Notes: a model not told the origin generated them from the letters alone. A stretch of DNA of 21,521 nucleotides from Clostridiales bacterium UBA4706 (GCA_002404605.1 DHKA01000061.1:181-21701); one strand, 5' to 3'; positions 8,559 through 15,850 are shown, counted from the stretch's first letter. Numbers and translations are program-made.

Positions 8559-9248
8559 TTAAAGTCCCCACTTGTAACCGTAGCCCCAGACGGTTGTGAT
8601 GTAGGCGGGCATGGTGGGGTCGTCCTCGATCTTGATGCGCAGACGGCGGATGTTCACGTCCACGATCTTCAGCTCGCCGAAATAGTCGCGGCCCCAGACC
8701 TCGTTGAGAATATCCTCGCGGGAGAGCGCTTTGCCGGGATTGTCCATAAAGTATTTGATGATGGAAAATTCGATCTGCGTCAGACGCACGCGCTCACCGT
8801 TTTTTTCCAGCGTGCGGTTGCGCGTGTTGAGACGGAACGGCCCCTGCCGGATCTCCCCGGTCTCCTCGGCGTCCTGCTCGCCGCCGGTGCGGCGGAAGAG
8901 CGCGTCGATGCGGGCGGTCAACTCGGCGGGGGAGAAGGGCTTGGTGACATAGTCGTCCGCGCCGGTCATAAGACCGGTGACCTTGTCCATTTCCTGGCTG
9001 CGGGCGGTGAGCATGATGATGCCGATGCGCGTGTTGGACGCGCGAATGCGGCGGCAGACCTCAAAGCCGTCGATATCCGGCAGCATAACGTCCAGCAGCG
9101 CTACGCGGATATCCGGGTGGCGGCGGAGCTGCTCCAGCGCCATTTCTCCGCAGTCGGCTTCGATCGGCTCATAGCCGCTCCGACGCAGATTGATGACGAC
9201 AAAGCTGCGGATGTTGGCCTCGTCTTCCAGAACCAGAACTTTCTTCAT
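8559..9248 (-). CDS. OmpR/PhoB-family response regulator
   Basis: The protein has 229 residues. The receiver domain shows the acidic pair E8/D9, the phospho-acceptor D53 in LLDVMLPDIDG, T81 and K103 in YVTKPFSPAEL. The C-terminal winged helix (about 130-229) includes EFSIIKYFMDNPGKALSREDIL, VDVNIRRLRIKIEDD, and the final ITTVWGYGYKW, all classic for OmpR/PhoB transcription factors. It lies between a lipoprotein gene (gap of 9 bases) and the sensor kinase (gap of 24 bases). It very probably receives phosphate from that kinase. Its target promoters are not evident in this window. Confidence 0.96.
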   Translation of the reverse strand: MKKVLVLEDEANIRSFVVINLRRSGYEPIEADCGEMALEQLRRHPDIRVALLDVMLPDIDGFEVCRRIRASNTRIGIIMLTARSQEMDKVTGLMTGADDYVTKPFSPAELTARIDALFRRTGGEQDAEETGEIRQGPFRLNTRNRTLEKNGERVRLTQIEFSIIKYFMDNPGKALSREDILNEVWGRDYFGELKIVDVNIRRLRIKIEDDPTMPAYITTVWGYGYKWGL

Positions 9249-9257
9249 ATCGGTTTC

Positions 9258-10574
9258 TTACCCTCCAACGACGGAGCCGGAGCTCCAGTCCGTATAAATC
9301 ACATGGAATCGGCTGCGGATCGTGTTCTCATCGGTTATCCCGTCGAGAATTTCGGCGGCATACACCGTCGTGCCTTCCTCCTGCAAAAGAAAGCGGCTTT
9401 CGAGCTTGGAGCGCTCGTACCGGTTTTCTCCGGTAATGGCGTATACGGCAACATAGTCTTCAAGCGACCCGTCCGAACGCAGCCGCGAGAGAATGACCGC
9501 ACGCTCGCCGGAAACACTGTCGTCCCGCCGAACCGTGAGTCCGACGTCCCAGCCGGACGGCAGCACGAGATACCAGTTGTCCGTAACGCAGTGGTATGTT
9601 GTCATAACAGTGCTTGCGCGGCCCGAAGCGTCATACCGAAACCAGGCGATCGACCAGAAGACCTCATCGCCGCGGCTGTAGAGCTGCTGCGGATGCGGGA
9701 TCTCGGTGCAGCCGTCACCGTCGATGTCCTGTGCGTACACGAGACTGTAGGACCGCCGCGTTTCGGATATCTGCGTGGAGCGGTTCATTGTGAGATTGAT
9801 GAGTGAACCGTCCCGACAGACAAAGAGATCGGATACGAGATCGCCGGTCGTGAGTGTAGACTCCGCGAGCAGAGCGGGGGCATCCCCGGCAAGCATCACC
9901 ATGCGCAGCCGCTGCAGCGCGGAGATACCGGCGCTCAGCGCCGCGGAGGTCGCCTGCGGCTCCTGCCCGAGCGGGAAGGTGTATTGATCGATGAGGTAGG
10001 TCGTGCTGTTTGCCGCGCGCAGATTTAAAAGCTCGTCGCACCCATCGCGGTTGATATCCCCGGTAACGAACTCGGCGCTGTCGGTGCTCAATAACGCGTC
10101 GCCGCTCCACCCCGTGAGAGAGTATACAGTCAAAACGGACACGCCCGAAGAGATCTGCCAGGAGACCAGAAGCTCCTTTTGCCCATCGCCGGTGAGATCG
10201 GCATAGTCGATCCGCCCGATGGACGAGCCATCGCCGGAGAGGGAGAGCACAAGTCGGTATACACCGTTTTCAGAATCATAGATGTTGATCTTCGGGTTCT
10301 TTCCGCTGTCGCGGAAGAAAGCGAGCGCTTCGTCAGACCCGTCGCCGTCCACGTCGCTGAGCTGTACGCTCTGGCGGTAGCTGCCGTGGGTGGGCGCGGC
10401 ATATTCGCTGCCGGAAGCGAGCTCCTCATCGATGAGCGATTGGAGTTGCCGGTATTCCTCCGACGCCATCGGAAGCGAAAAGTATTGATCGATGTTGCCG
10501 GAATAGCAGCCGCTCAAGCAGAAAAGCAGCGCGGCAAGCAGAAGAAAAGCCCCCGGCCGGACAAATCGTTTCAT
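9258..10574 (-). CDS. lipoprotein with VCBS/FG-GAP-like repeats
   Basis: The start at 10574 is chosen because CGGAGA lies six bases upstream and a clean lipoprotein signal follows: KR, then a hydrophobic stretch, then LSGC with lipidated C23. The 438-residue protein contains four aspartate-rich loops of the kind that bind calcium in VCBS/FG-GAP or dockerin-like repeats: DVDGDGSDE (74-82), DLTGDGQKE (126-134), DINRDGCDE (173-181) and DIDGDGCTE (283-291). A beta-propeller-like surface protein is likely. It is the first gene of the minus-strand set and ends 9 bases before the response regulator, so it may be an accessory part of that signalling system. That role is inference. A similar gene is often annotated only as hypothetical. 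Confidence 0.85.
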   Translation of the reverse strand: MKRFVRPGAFLLLAALLFCLSGCYSGNIDQYFSLPMASEEYRQLQSLIDEELASGSEYAAPTHGSYRQSVQLSDVDGDGSDEALAFFRDSGKNPKINIYDSENGVYRLVLSLSGDGSSIGRIDYADLTGDGQKELLVSWQISSGVSVLTVYSLTGWSGDALLSTDSAEFVTGDINRDGCDELLNLRAANSTTYLIDQYTFPLGQEPQATSAALSAGISALQRLRMVMLAGDAPALLAESTLTTGDLVSDLFVCRDGSLINLTMNRSTQISETRRSYSLVYAQDIDGDGCTEIPHPQQLYSRGDEVFWSIAWFRYDASGRASTVMTTYHCVTDNWYLVLPSGWDVGLTVRRDDSVSGERAVILSRLRSDGSLEDYVAVYAITGENRYERSKLESRFLLQEEGTTVYAAEILDGITDENTIRSRFHVIYTDWSSGSVVGG

Positions 10575-10612
10575 AGTCTGTCTCCGTTTTGTGAGCATAA
10601 ATAGGCAAAACT

Positions 10613-10621
10613 ATAATACCA
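10613..10621 (-). promoter_or_regulatory. extended -10 promoter for the nine-gene minus-strand set
   Basis: On the minus strand TGG-TATTAT gives an extended -10 element with one mismatch to TATAAT. No clear -35 box is seen. The predicted start site leaves about 32 bases of leader before the ATG at 10574. It lies back to back with the tRNA-Leu promoter. Confidence 0.45.
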
Positions 10622-10664
10622 TATCTGCCCCAAAAAGGGAATACCGGAAGCGGAATATTTTTTC

Positions 10665-10693
10665 TTGCCAACGGGAGATTTACGCGGTATAAT
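10665..10693 (+). promoter_or_regulatory. sigma-A-type promoter of tRNA-Leu
   Basis: TTGCCA (10665-10670) and a perfect TATAAT (10688-10693) are 17 bases apart. The -10 box ends 10 bases before the first base of the mature tRNA. Confidence 0.85.
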
Positions 10694-10703
10694 GCCACCA
10701 TAC

Positions 10704-10790
10704 GCCGGTGTGGTGGAATTGGCAGACGCCCGGGACTCAAAATCCCGTGTCCGCAAGGACGTGCGGGTTCGACCCCCGCCACCGGCACCA
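10704..10790 (+). tRNA. tRNA-Leu (anticodon CAA)
   Basis: The full class II cloverleaf can be traced. The acceptor stem is GCCGGTG pairing with CACCGGC, and the D-loop region is AATTGGCAGACGC. The anticodon stem CGGGA/TCCCG holds the loop CTCAAAA, so the anticodon is CAA and reads UUG. A long variable arm (GTCC GCAA GGAC) marks a leucine tRNA. The T stem GCGGG/CCCGC carries TTCGACC. The encoded 3' end is ACCA with CCA at 10788-10790. The length is 87 bases. It is a single gene with its own promoter and terminator. Confidence 0.97.
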
Positions 10791-10792
10791 CG

Positions 10793-10829
10793 TCGTCGCA
10801 AGCTGTATATTGCTTGCGGCGATTTTTTT
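10793..10829 (+). terminator. intrinsic terminator of tRNA-Leu
   Basis: TCGTCGCAAGC (10793-10803) pairs with GCTTGCGGCGA (10812-10822), with one G-T pair, and is followed by seven T. It begins three bases after the CCA end. Confidence 0.92.
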
Positions 10830-10965
10830 ACATAAAATCGTTTTGTGCGCACTCTGCTGCTCGTCTTTTTTGATGCTGCTCTCTTTCCTCGCTTTAACGG
10901 GAGAATAACGGTCTTTTCTGATAACCCGTTTTTCAACTTTGCAATAATCGTATGTAAAACGCAGG

Positions 10966-11003
10966 AAAAGCCTCCCGCATCCGTAAAGAATGCGGGAGGC
11001 TTT
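10966..11003 (-). terminator. intrinsic terminator of the 37-residue-repeat lipoprotein gene
   Basis: AAAGCCTCCCGCAT (10967-10980) and ATGCGGGAGGCTTT (10990-11003) form a perfect 14-bp stem with a 9-base loop, ending in TTTT on the minus strand. It is 20 bases past the stop codon at 11024. The stretch 10830-10965 between the two terminators shows no gene or recognisable site. Confidence 0.9.
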
Positions 11004-11023
11004 GTATGTGGGTGATATACAGC

Positions 11024-12043
11024 TTACGCGCGGGAGAAGACGATCGCGCTCTCGGCGATATCCTCGTCGACAATGGAGAGCGTGTCATTCGTAGCGTCAT
11101 AAGCGGCGGTGCTGCCAGCCTTGCCGATGGTCAAATCAATCTCACCGTTTTCCACGGCATAAACGCCGTTGATGGTGCTGCTGTCGACCAGATCCTGAAT
11201 GGACTCCTTGGAGAGAATGCTGGCCATAAAGTCCTCCAGAGGCATCTCCAGCATAGCGTCAATAAGCTCGCGCACCGTTGTGCACTCATATGTCTGCAAG
11301 AGGTCTTCGACGGAATAGCCGTTGGTGTCCGCTTCCTGCTGGATCTCTTTTTCCAGATAAATGACGAGACCGTCGGTGAACGCCGTATAGAATGCGTCGA
11401 TCATTGCGGTGGCGGAATCGCCGTCTGCGGTTAAGATAAACGTGCCTTTGTCGGTAAACTCCAGCGTATACTTCAGCGTGAGAGCGCCCAGATCCATGCA
11501 GTCCAGGAGTGCCTGCGTGGATTCATCGTCGTCGATGGCGGCATATAGAGACTGTGTGATGAGAGTGGTTATATCCAATTCGTTGGAAACCCAGGTCCCA
11601 AGCAGCTTTTCCGCGAGGGCCTTGTCGCCGGACTGTACGGCCAGAGAGACGCTGTCTTCATAATCTCCGAGCGCGGTGAAGAGCTCCGCGGCCTTATCGT
11701 ATTCCCCAGCGTCGTATGCTTTCTTTGCCGTTGCATAGTCACAGGAGGTGACGAGCGATGCACTGTCCTCATAGTCGCCAAGCGCAGCGAAGAGGGCACG
11801 AGCCTGTTCATAATCTCCGGCGTCATACGTGTTTTTGGCTGCCTTGTAGTCGCACGCCGTGGCAAGTGCTGAGCTGTCCTTATAATCGCCGAGAGCACGG
11901 AATGCTTCGGCGGCTGCCGCGACGTCGCCGCCGTTCATGAGATTGGTTGCCGTTTTGTAGTCGGTGGCGCTGCAGCCGGCTACGATCAGCATAAGAGCGG
12001 CGATAAGCAGTACCAGAGCCAGTTTTTTGATCGTTTTTTTCAT
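11024..12043 (-). CDS. lipoprotein with three 37-residue tandem repeats
   Basis: The 339-residue protein begins with a lipoprotein signal ending in VAGC (C24). Residues 28-138 are three repeats of exactly 37 residues with the pattern DYxxAxxxYxxGxYxxAxxLFxALGDYxDSxxL. These resemble TPR/Sel1-like helical hairpins found in clostridial surface proteins. The C-terminal part (about 143-339) starts with LLGTWVS and looks like a lipocalin-like or stress-sensing beta domain, but I cannot name a family. The start has AAGGAAG upstream and a good promoter further up. The gene is divergent from an XRE-family regulator, which may control it. The function is unknown; an envelope-anchored binding or scaffold role is inference. 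Confidence 0.85.
   Translation of the reverse strand: MKKTIKKLALVLLIAALMLIVAGCSATDYKTATNLMNGGDVAAAAEAFRALGDYKDSSALATACDYKAAKNTYDAGDYEQARALFAALGDYEDSASLVTSCDYATAKKAYDAGEYDKAAELFTALGDYEDSVSLAVQSGDKALAEKLLGTWVSNELDITTLITQSLYAAIDDDESTQALLDCMDLGALTLKYTLEFTDKGTFILTADGDSATAMIDAFYTAFTDGLVIYLEKEIQQEADTNGYSVEDLLQTYECTTVRELIDAMLEMPLEDFMASILSKESIQDLVDSSTINGVYAVENGEIDLTIGKAGSTAAYDATNDTLSIVDEDIAESAIVFSRA
11630..11962 (-). repeat. three tandem 111-bp coding repeats
   Basis: The units correspond to residues 28-64, 65-101 and 102-138 of the lipoprotein. Units two and three share GDYEDS and YDAGxY, while unit one is more diverged (MNGGDV, GDYKDS). The exact 37-residue period points to internal duplication. 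Confidence 0.8.
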
Positions 12044-12096
12044 TCTCTCGCTTCCTTTTCGGATACTGATTCTTTGCCGGGATCACAGATAAAAAT

Positions 12097-12125
12097 AATA
12101 TAGCATTTCCTTTGGCGATTTGCAA
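12097..12125 (-). promoter_or_regulatory. promoter of the 37-residue-repeat lipoprotein gene
   Basis: On the minus strand TTGCAA (12120-12125) and TATATT (12097-12102) are 17 bases apart, about 55 bases upstream of the ATG. I found no equally good promoter for the divergent regulator in 12126-12241. Confidence 0.65.
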
Positions 12126-12241
12126 AGAAAAAACCGGACGCATGGCGCTTTTTGGGAGGAGAGACACGATTCTACTTTTGAGGGGTGTTCTTTTTCGCGG
12201 GATTCTGTTACTCTGTGGCAGTGAATAAAGGAGGGAAGTGT

Positions 12242-13141
12242 ATGGATCTCATCAGGATCGGGCAATACATTGCGGGCAAGCGAAAAGCGCTCGGCCTTAC
12301 GCAGAAGCAGCTTGCGGAAAAGCTCGGCGTGAGCGATAAATCGGTCTCCAAATGGGAGCGCGGCGTGTGTCTGCCGGACGTGTCGCTCTATACGGAGCTG
12401 TGCGCGGCGCTGGGTATCGGCATCAACGAATTTCTTTCGGGCGAAGATATCGCGGAAAACGATCTGCCGCGCCGGGCGGAGGAGAACATCCTCCAGACGG
12501 CGGCAGATGGGAAGCGGCGGCAAAAGCGCCTAAAGTGCATGGTCGCTGCGCTGCTCGTGATCTCCGCTGTGGCGCTCTCCGTCATCGGGGCATACCTGAT
12601 CCGGACGAATCGGTCGGAGAATGTGATCCGCCCCGTGGAAAAAGACAGCACGGAGATGCAGACGATAAATCTCCTCGCCGGTCCGGACGGAGCCTATATG
12701 TACCGGTATACCGCCTCGGACGACTTTCTCTCGCTGCGTGTGTATTTGACGAAGTACCACTTCGGCAAACAAGTCAGCAAGAAGAGCTGGGCGGTTGTCG
12801 GCTATGAGGACATCGGCTCGCCGGAGGAGGGGACGATCCTCATCGTCCCGGATTTTGAAAACTTCCAGGTGAAGCTCATTCTTGCCGGCGGCGGGTCAAA
12901 ACTTTCGACGAGCTTTCCCATACTGGAGGGCGCGGAAAATCGAAAGTATTTCATGAGAGCCGGGGTGTCCATGGAGGACGAAACGCCCATAACGTTTGAT
13001 GCAGAGCAGCCGCTTCTCGCCCTGCGATACAGCGGCGACGGCCTCCGAGCCGGCAGCCTTCAGGAGTTTGCGGACGGCGATGTATCGCCGGTAAACGACT
13101 ATGACTACTATATTTCTCTCGAATTTTGCAAAACAGAATAG
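12242..13141 (+). CDS. membrane-anchored XRE-family regulator
   Basis: The start ATG at 12242 has AAGGAGGG upstream. The 299-residue protein has an N-terminal Cro/C1-type helix-turn-helix (about residues 5-65) with LGLTQKQLAEKLGVSDKSVSKWERG and LPDVSLYTELCAALGI. A basic linker and one membrane segment (about 99-120, ending GAYLI) follow. The remaining 175 or so residues should be extracytoplasmic and match no family I recognise. Such HTH-plus-membrane-segment proteins are common in clostridia and are usually annotated as helix-turn-helix transcriptional regulators. DNA binding with membrane tethering suggests one-component sensing of an envelope condition, which is inference. The divergent lipoprotein gene is the obvious candidate target. 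Confidence 0.88.
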   Translation: MDLIRIGQYIAGKRKALGLTQKQLAEKLGVSDKSVSKWERGVCLPDVSLYTELCAALGIGINEFLSGEDIAENDLPRRAEENILQTAADGKRRQKRLKCMVAALLVISAVALSVIGAYLIRTNRSENVIRPVEKDSTEMQTINLLAGPDGAYMYRYTASDDFLSLRVYLTKYHFGKQVSKKSWAVVGYEDIGSPEEGTILIVPDFENFQVKLILAGGGSKLSTSFPILEGAENRKYFMRAGVSMEDETPITFDAEQPLLALRYSGDGLRAGSLQEFADGDVSPVNDYDYYISLEFCKTE

Positions 13142-13147
13142 AAAATT

Positions 13148-13171
13148 GCGGCGGCTCGGATAAGCCGCCGC
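13148..13171. terminator. shared hairpin between convergent genes
   Basis: GCGGCGGCT and AGCCGCCGC form a perfect 9-bp stem with a 6-base loop. It lies between the regulator stop (13141) and the lipoprotein stop (13189). On the minus strand AATTTTC follows and on the plus strand TTCT follows, so it is probably bidirectional though the U tracts are weak. Confidence 0.65.
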
Positions 13172-13188
13172 TTCTGCATGCGAATATG

Positions 13189-15312
13189 TTATTTTCCCAG
13201 CACGACGGAGAGCTGAATCTCTCTTTCCGTCTCGCTCCGGTCAAGTTCGCCGCCGTCGGCGACGGTGACACGAAGCTCGTAGAGCGTGCCGTCGGTGAGC
13301 TCGGTCACGCTCTGGCCGTTCTCATCGGTGATTTTCCAGAGGTCGGCGGCGACCGGAACGAGCTTACCGTCCATGCCGTAAGCGTAGAGCGTCAGCGCGT
13401 CTGCAATGCCGGAGAGGTTGTTCATCCGGAAGGCAACGGTGGTGTTGGGGTGGACGTTGCGCACGGCGACGGTATTCAGCCAGCTTGCAGCGCTGCCTTC
13501 GCCGCCGTCCGCGACGAAACGCTCCTGCGAGAGAACATTGCGTGCCGCCTGATCAAGATCGACCTCACGGTATGGCATCTCGGGCAGATATACGAACCGG
13601 TCCTGCAGGCGCAGAAGCTCGAGATATCCGGTCGGGCAGTAGAGCGCGTTGCCGCTGTTCCCGGCGTACATACCGATGGCCATGTTGTTGTAGCCATATT
13701 TGTTGGAGACATCCATGGTGAAAACAGTCTCGCCGGTTGCAAAATCCAGGATGATGTACTGCCACATGCCGGTGGTGAGGTCCTGCACATAGCCGTAGAT
13801 ATAGCCGGTCGCGGTGGAGAGCTTGAGGATGGAAGTATCGCTCAGATCGTTCCGGCACCAGACGCTCTGCATCTCATAGCCGGAATCCGTTTTGACCGTA
13901 TCAACTCGCTCCACGCCGGGCGCGATCATGACGTTGCCCTTCATCAGCCAGTTCATGTCGTAGATGTTCGCATAACTCTGAATGGAAGAGTCGCTGTTCG
14001 GGTCGGCAAGACCGGCGTTGCCCGCGCCGAACCAGTTGCACACGATCGTGCTCACCGTGCCTTCGCCGTCATCATAGACAATGGCCGAGTTTTCTACAGC
14101 CACCTGATATCCCTCCGGCAGGTCATCGAGCACGGGATGCTTTGCTACAACTTCGCCGGTCTTCATGTCCAGCGCCAGAAGATTTACGGGGTCCTGATTA
14201 TCGGTGAACATGACGAGATCGGGCGTCAGCGTGGGGGAGCAGCCGCTGCCCCAGGCGAGTCCGCCGCCGGTCGTCTTGTCGCCCTCGCCGCTGACCTTGG
14301 CGCCGACGCTCTCGTACGGCGTGCACCACACGACGTCTACACCGTCGTTCGCGCGCAGCAGATAGCAGTTCTGGTTAGTCAGAATGACGGCGCCGTCTTT
14401 CGAGGCGGCAATGCCGTTTTCCGCGCCTTCGCCGGGCGTCAGGTCGTGGACAAACACGGCATCGGCAAGGTCCACATTCTCGCCGTTCAGAATGGCGTCG
14501 ATAGCGCTGCGGGCAATGTAGCCGATCACGCCCTGCTGCTCGCGCTCGGGGTAGATGCGGAAGCCGCCTGTGGCGAACCAGAGATTCCCTTCGTAGTCGA
14601 ATACCACAGAGAGAAGGTTCTGCTCGAGCGTTTTGCCGAGCGCTTCTTCCGCCGCAGCTTTAATGTCGATATCGAGCACCTTTTCAAACTCGGGAAGAAC
14701 GCTGCCGTCCTCGTTCGTGGCGCGCAGCATCAGCACATGATTGTTGCTCGTCGGGCATACGATGCGGTTTTCGGAATCAAGGAACGTGTAGGAGCTCTGA
14801 ATGACATAGCCGCCGCCGTCGTGCTTCGTCGGGGAGAAAAAGCCGAGCGTCCTTGCTTCTTCTGCATTCAGATCGCGGATGGCAATGCCGCCGAGCAGCG
14901 GAACGACTGCGTGGCCATAGCTGTCAAAATAAATGGCGGGGGAGGCGTTTGCGTTCGTTGTCTCGTAAGATACGTGGATCTCCGGATAGATGCCGAGCGG
15001 CAAAATCTCGTCCGTGGAATCGGTGTTGTAGCCGTCGTGGTGGATGTTGGCGTCGCTTTTCGCCATATAGGGGTTTTCGTCCACCTGCTTGGGCTGCAGC
15101 GCTTTCACAGGCAGCGCGCCGGATGCCGTCTTCTCCGAGACGGGAGCTTCAGCGGCTTCTTCGGACGCGGCTGTTGCGGGTACTTCGGTCGCCGAAGGCT
15201 GGGTGGTCGGCTCAGTCGTTGCCGGAGGTGCGCCACATGCCGTCATGCCGAGACACAGCGCCCCTGCCAGCAGCAGACCCAGCACGAAACGGATGATGCT
15301 TTTCTTTTTCAT
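13189..15312 (-). CDS. large lipoprotein, probable beta-propeller
   Basis: The start at 15312 has AAGGAGG six bases upstream and gives a lipoprotein signal ending in MTAC (C26); the longer upstream frame spoils the signal. Of its 707 residues, about 27-70 form a Thr/Pro/Ala/Glu-rich linker. A long body follows with repeated strand-like units such as TFLDSENRIVCPTSNNHVLML, SVVFDYEGNLWFATGGFRI, GIAASKDGAVILTNQNCYLL and LLALDMKTGEVVAKHP, consistent with a PQQ-like propeller. The last 100 or so residues look Ig-like (VHPNTTVAFRMNN, LYELRVTV). I do not recognise catalytic residues and assign no enzyme activity. It lies 34 bases after the degenerate-receiver gene and is probably co-transcribed with it, which makes it a likely output of the LytTR system. 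Confidence 0.8.
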   Translation of the reverse strand: MKKKSIIRFVLGLLLAGALCLGMTACGAPPATTEPTTQPSATEVPATAASEEAAEAPVSEKTASGALPVKALQPKQVDENPYMAKSDANIHHDGYNTDSTDEILPLGIYPEIHVSYETTNANASPAIYFDSYGHAVVPLLGGIAIRDLNAEEARTLGFFSPTKHDGGGYVIQSSYTFLDSENRIVCPTSNNHVLMLRATNEDGSVLPEFEKVLDIDIKAAAEEALGKTLEQNLLSVVFDYEGNLWFATGGFRIYPEREQQGVIGYIARSAIDAILNGENVDLADAVFVHDLTPGEGAENGIAASKDGAVILTNQNCYLLRANDGVDVVWCTPYESVGAKVSGEGDKTTGGGLAWGSGCSPTLTPDLVMFTDNQDPVNLLALDMKTGEVVAKHPVLDDLPEGYQVAVENSAIVYDDGEGTVSTIVCNWFGAGNAGLADPNSDSSIQSYANIYDMNWLMKGNVMIAPGVERVDTVKTDSGYEMQSVWCRNDLSDTSILKLSTATGYIYGYVQDLTTGMWQYIILDFATGETVFTMDVSNKYGYNNMAIGMYAGNSGNALYCPTGYLELLRLQDRFVYLPEMPYREVDLDQAARNVLSQERFVADGGEGSAASWLNTVAVRNVHPNTTVAFRMNNLSGIADALTLYAYGMDGKLVPVAADLWKITDENGQSVTELTDGTLYELRVTVADGGELDRSETEREIQLSVVLGK

Positions 15313-15346
15313 GATGATCCTCCTTGTGATGCTCGCCGTTTGCCGG

Positions 15347-15718
15347 TCATATCCCGGCGGGCGGCGTTTTTTCAAACCAGACGGAAAGGCCCTGCCGGAA
15401 CGCTTCCTCCGTTACCGGCTCCAGAAGAAAGTGATCCACACGCAGACGAAATGCATGGAGCGAAAAGTCCACATCGCTGCACCAGAGGATCCGGCATGCA
15501 GGATAAAGGGAGCGAAGATGCTCTGCCGCGTTGAGTCCGGCGACGCCGCGCAACGCGATCACTGCGTTTGCCGGATCACCCTCCCGCACGTCGGCGAAGA
15601 AATCTTCCTGCTCATGGTACTGCCGGATTCGGGGGAATAGTCCGCGTTCCGCGCAGCAGCGGAAAAGCCATTCCGCAATAGGCGAGCCGTGTGCTGCCAG
15701 CACATCGATATGGTACAT
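15347..15718 (-). CDS. stand-alone degenerate receiver-like protein
   Basis: The start ATG at 15718 has GGAGGA five bases upstream. The 123-residue protein aligns by eye with the receiver domain of the LytTR regulator encoded next door. DFSLHAFRLRVDHFLLEPVT matches DHALEGFQVRAMHYLVKPYT, and GLNAAEHLRSL matches GLNGMDTARQL. The key residues are lost: the acidic pocket reads DVLAAHG instead of AIVDDLA, the acceptor Asp is replaced by alanine (about A55), and the conserved Lys by glutamate (E100). There is no DNA-binding domain. It should therefore not be phosphorylated in the usual way and may act by protein contact. It leads an operon with the large lipoprotein, behind a promoter with tandem repeats. 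Confidence 0.75.
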   Translation of the reverse strand: MYHIDVLAAHGSPIAEWLFRCCAERGLFPRIRQYHEQEDFFADVREGDPANAVIALRGVAGLNAAEHLRSLYPACRILWCSDVDFSLHAFRLRVDHFLLEPVTEEAFRQGLSVWFEKTPPAGI

Positions 15719-15749
15719 TCCAGTCCTCCTCTCTCTGCGTCTTGCCTGC

Positions 15750-15779
15750 ACTATAGCCGAGGAGACGCGGCGGTGACAA
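15750..15779 (-). promoter_or_regulatory. promoter of the degenerate-receiver/lipoprotein operon
   Basis: On the minus strand TTGTCA (15774-15779) and TATAGT (15750-15755) are 18 bases apart. The predicted start site leaves about 25 bases of leader before the ATG at 15718. The slightly long spacer and imperfect boxes fit an activator-dependent promoter. Confidence 0.7.
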
Positions 15780-15783
15780 TACG

Positions 15784-15814
15784 TTTGGCACGAAAGCCGC
15801 GTTTTTGGCACGAA
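15784..15814. promoter_or_regulatory. tandem direct repeat, candidate LytTR operator
   Basis: Two identical 11-bp copies of TTTGGCACGAA lie at 15784-15794 and 15804-15814, 20 bp start to start, so they face the same side of the helix two turns apart. The nearer copy ends 4 bp from the -35 box of the minus-strand promoter, centred near -46 and -66. AgrA/ComE-type LytTR regulators bind pairs of about 9-bp direct repeats with a similar period just upstream of activated promoters. Assignment to the adjacent LytTR regulator is inference. Confidence 0.7.
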
Positions 15815-15850
15815 TCGCCTGCCGCACCGCTCGCCGAACTTGCGCGGCTG

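Noticed and set aside
10704..10790. tRNA-Leu as an integration site for a mobile element
   Set aside because: No repeated 3' tRNA segment and no integrase gene are seen nearby; the recombinase remnant is 10 kb away.
13189..15312. Aryl-sulfate sulfotransferase (AssT) identity for the large lipoprotein
   Set aside because: The length and propeller look were suggestive, but I could not find the expected catalytic histidine and arginine motifs.
13126..15534. 802-codon plus-strand open frame opposite the large lipoprotein
   Set aside because: The minus strand carries a signal peptide, lipobox, stalk and a strong ribosome binding site; the plus frame has none and is a codon-bias shadow.
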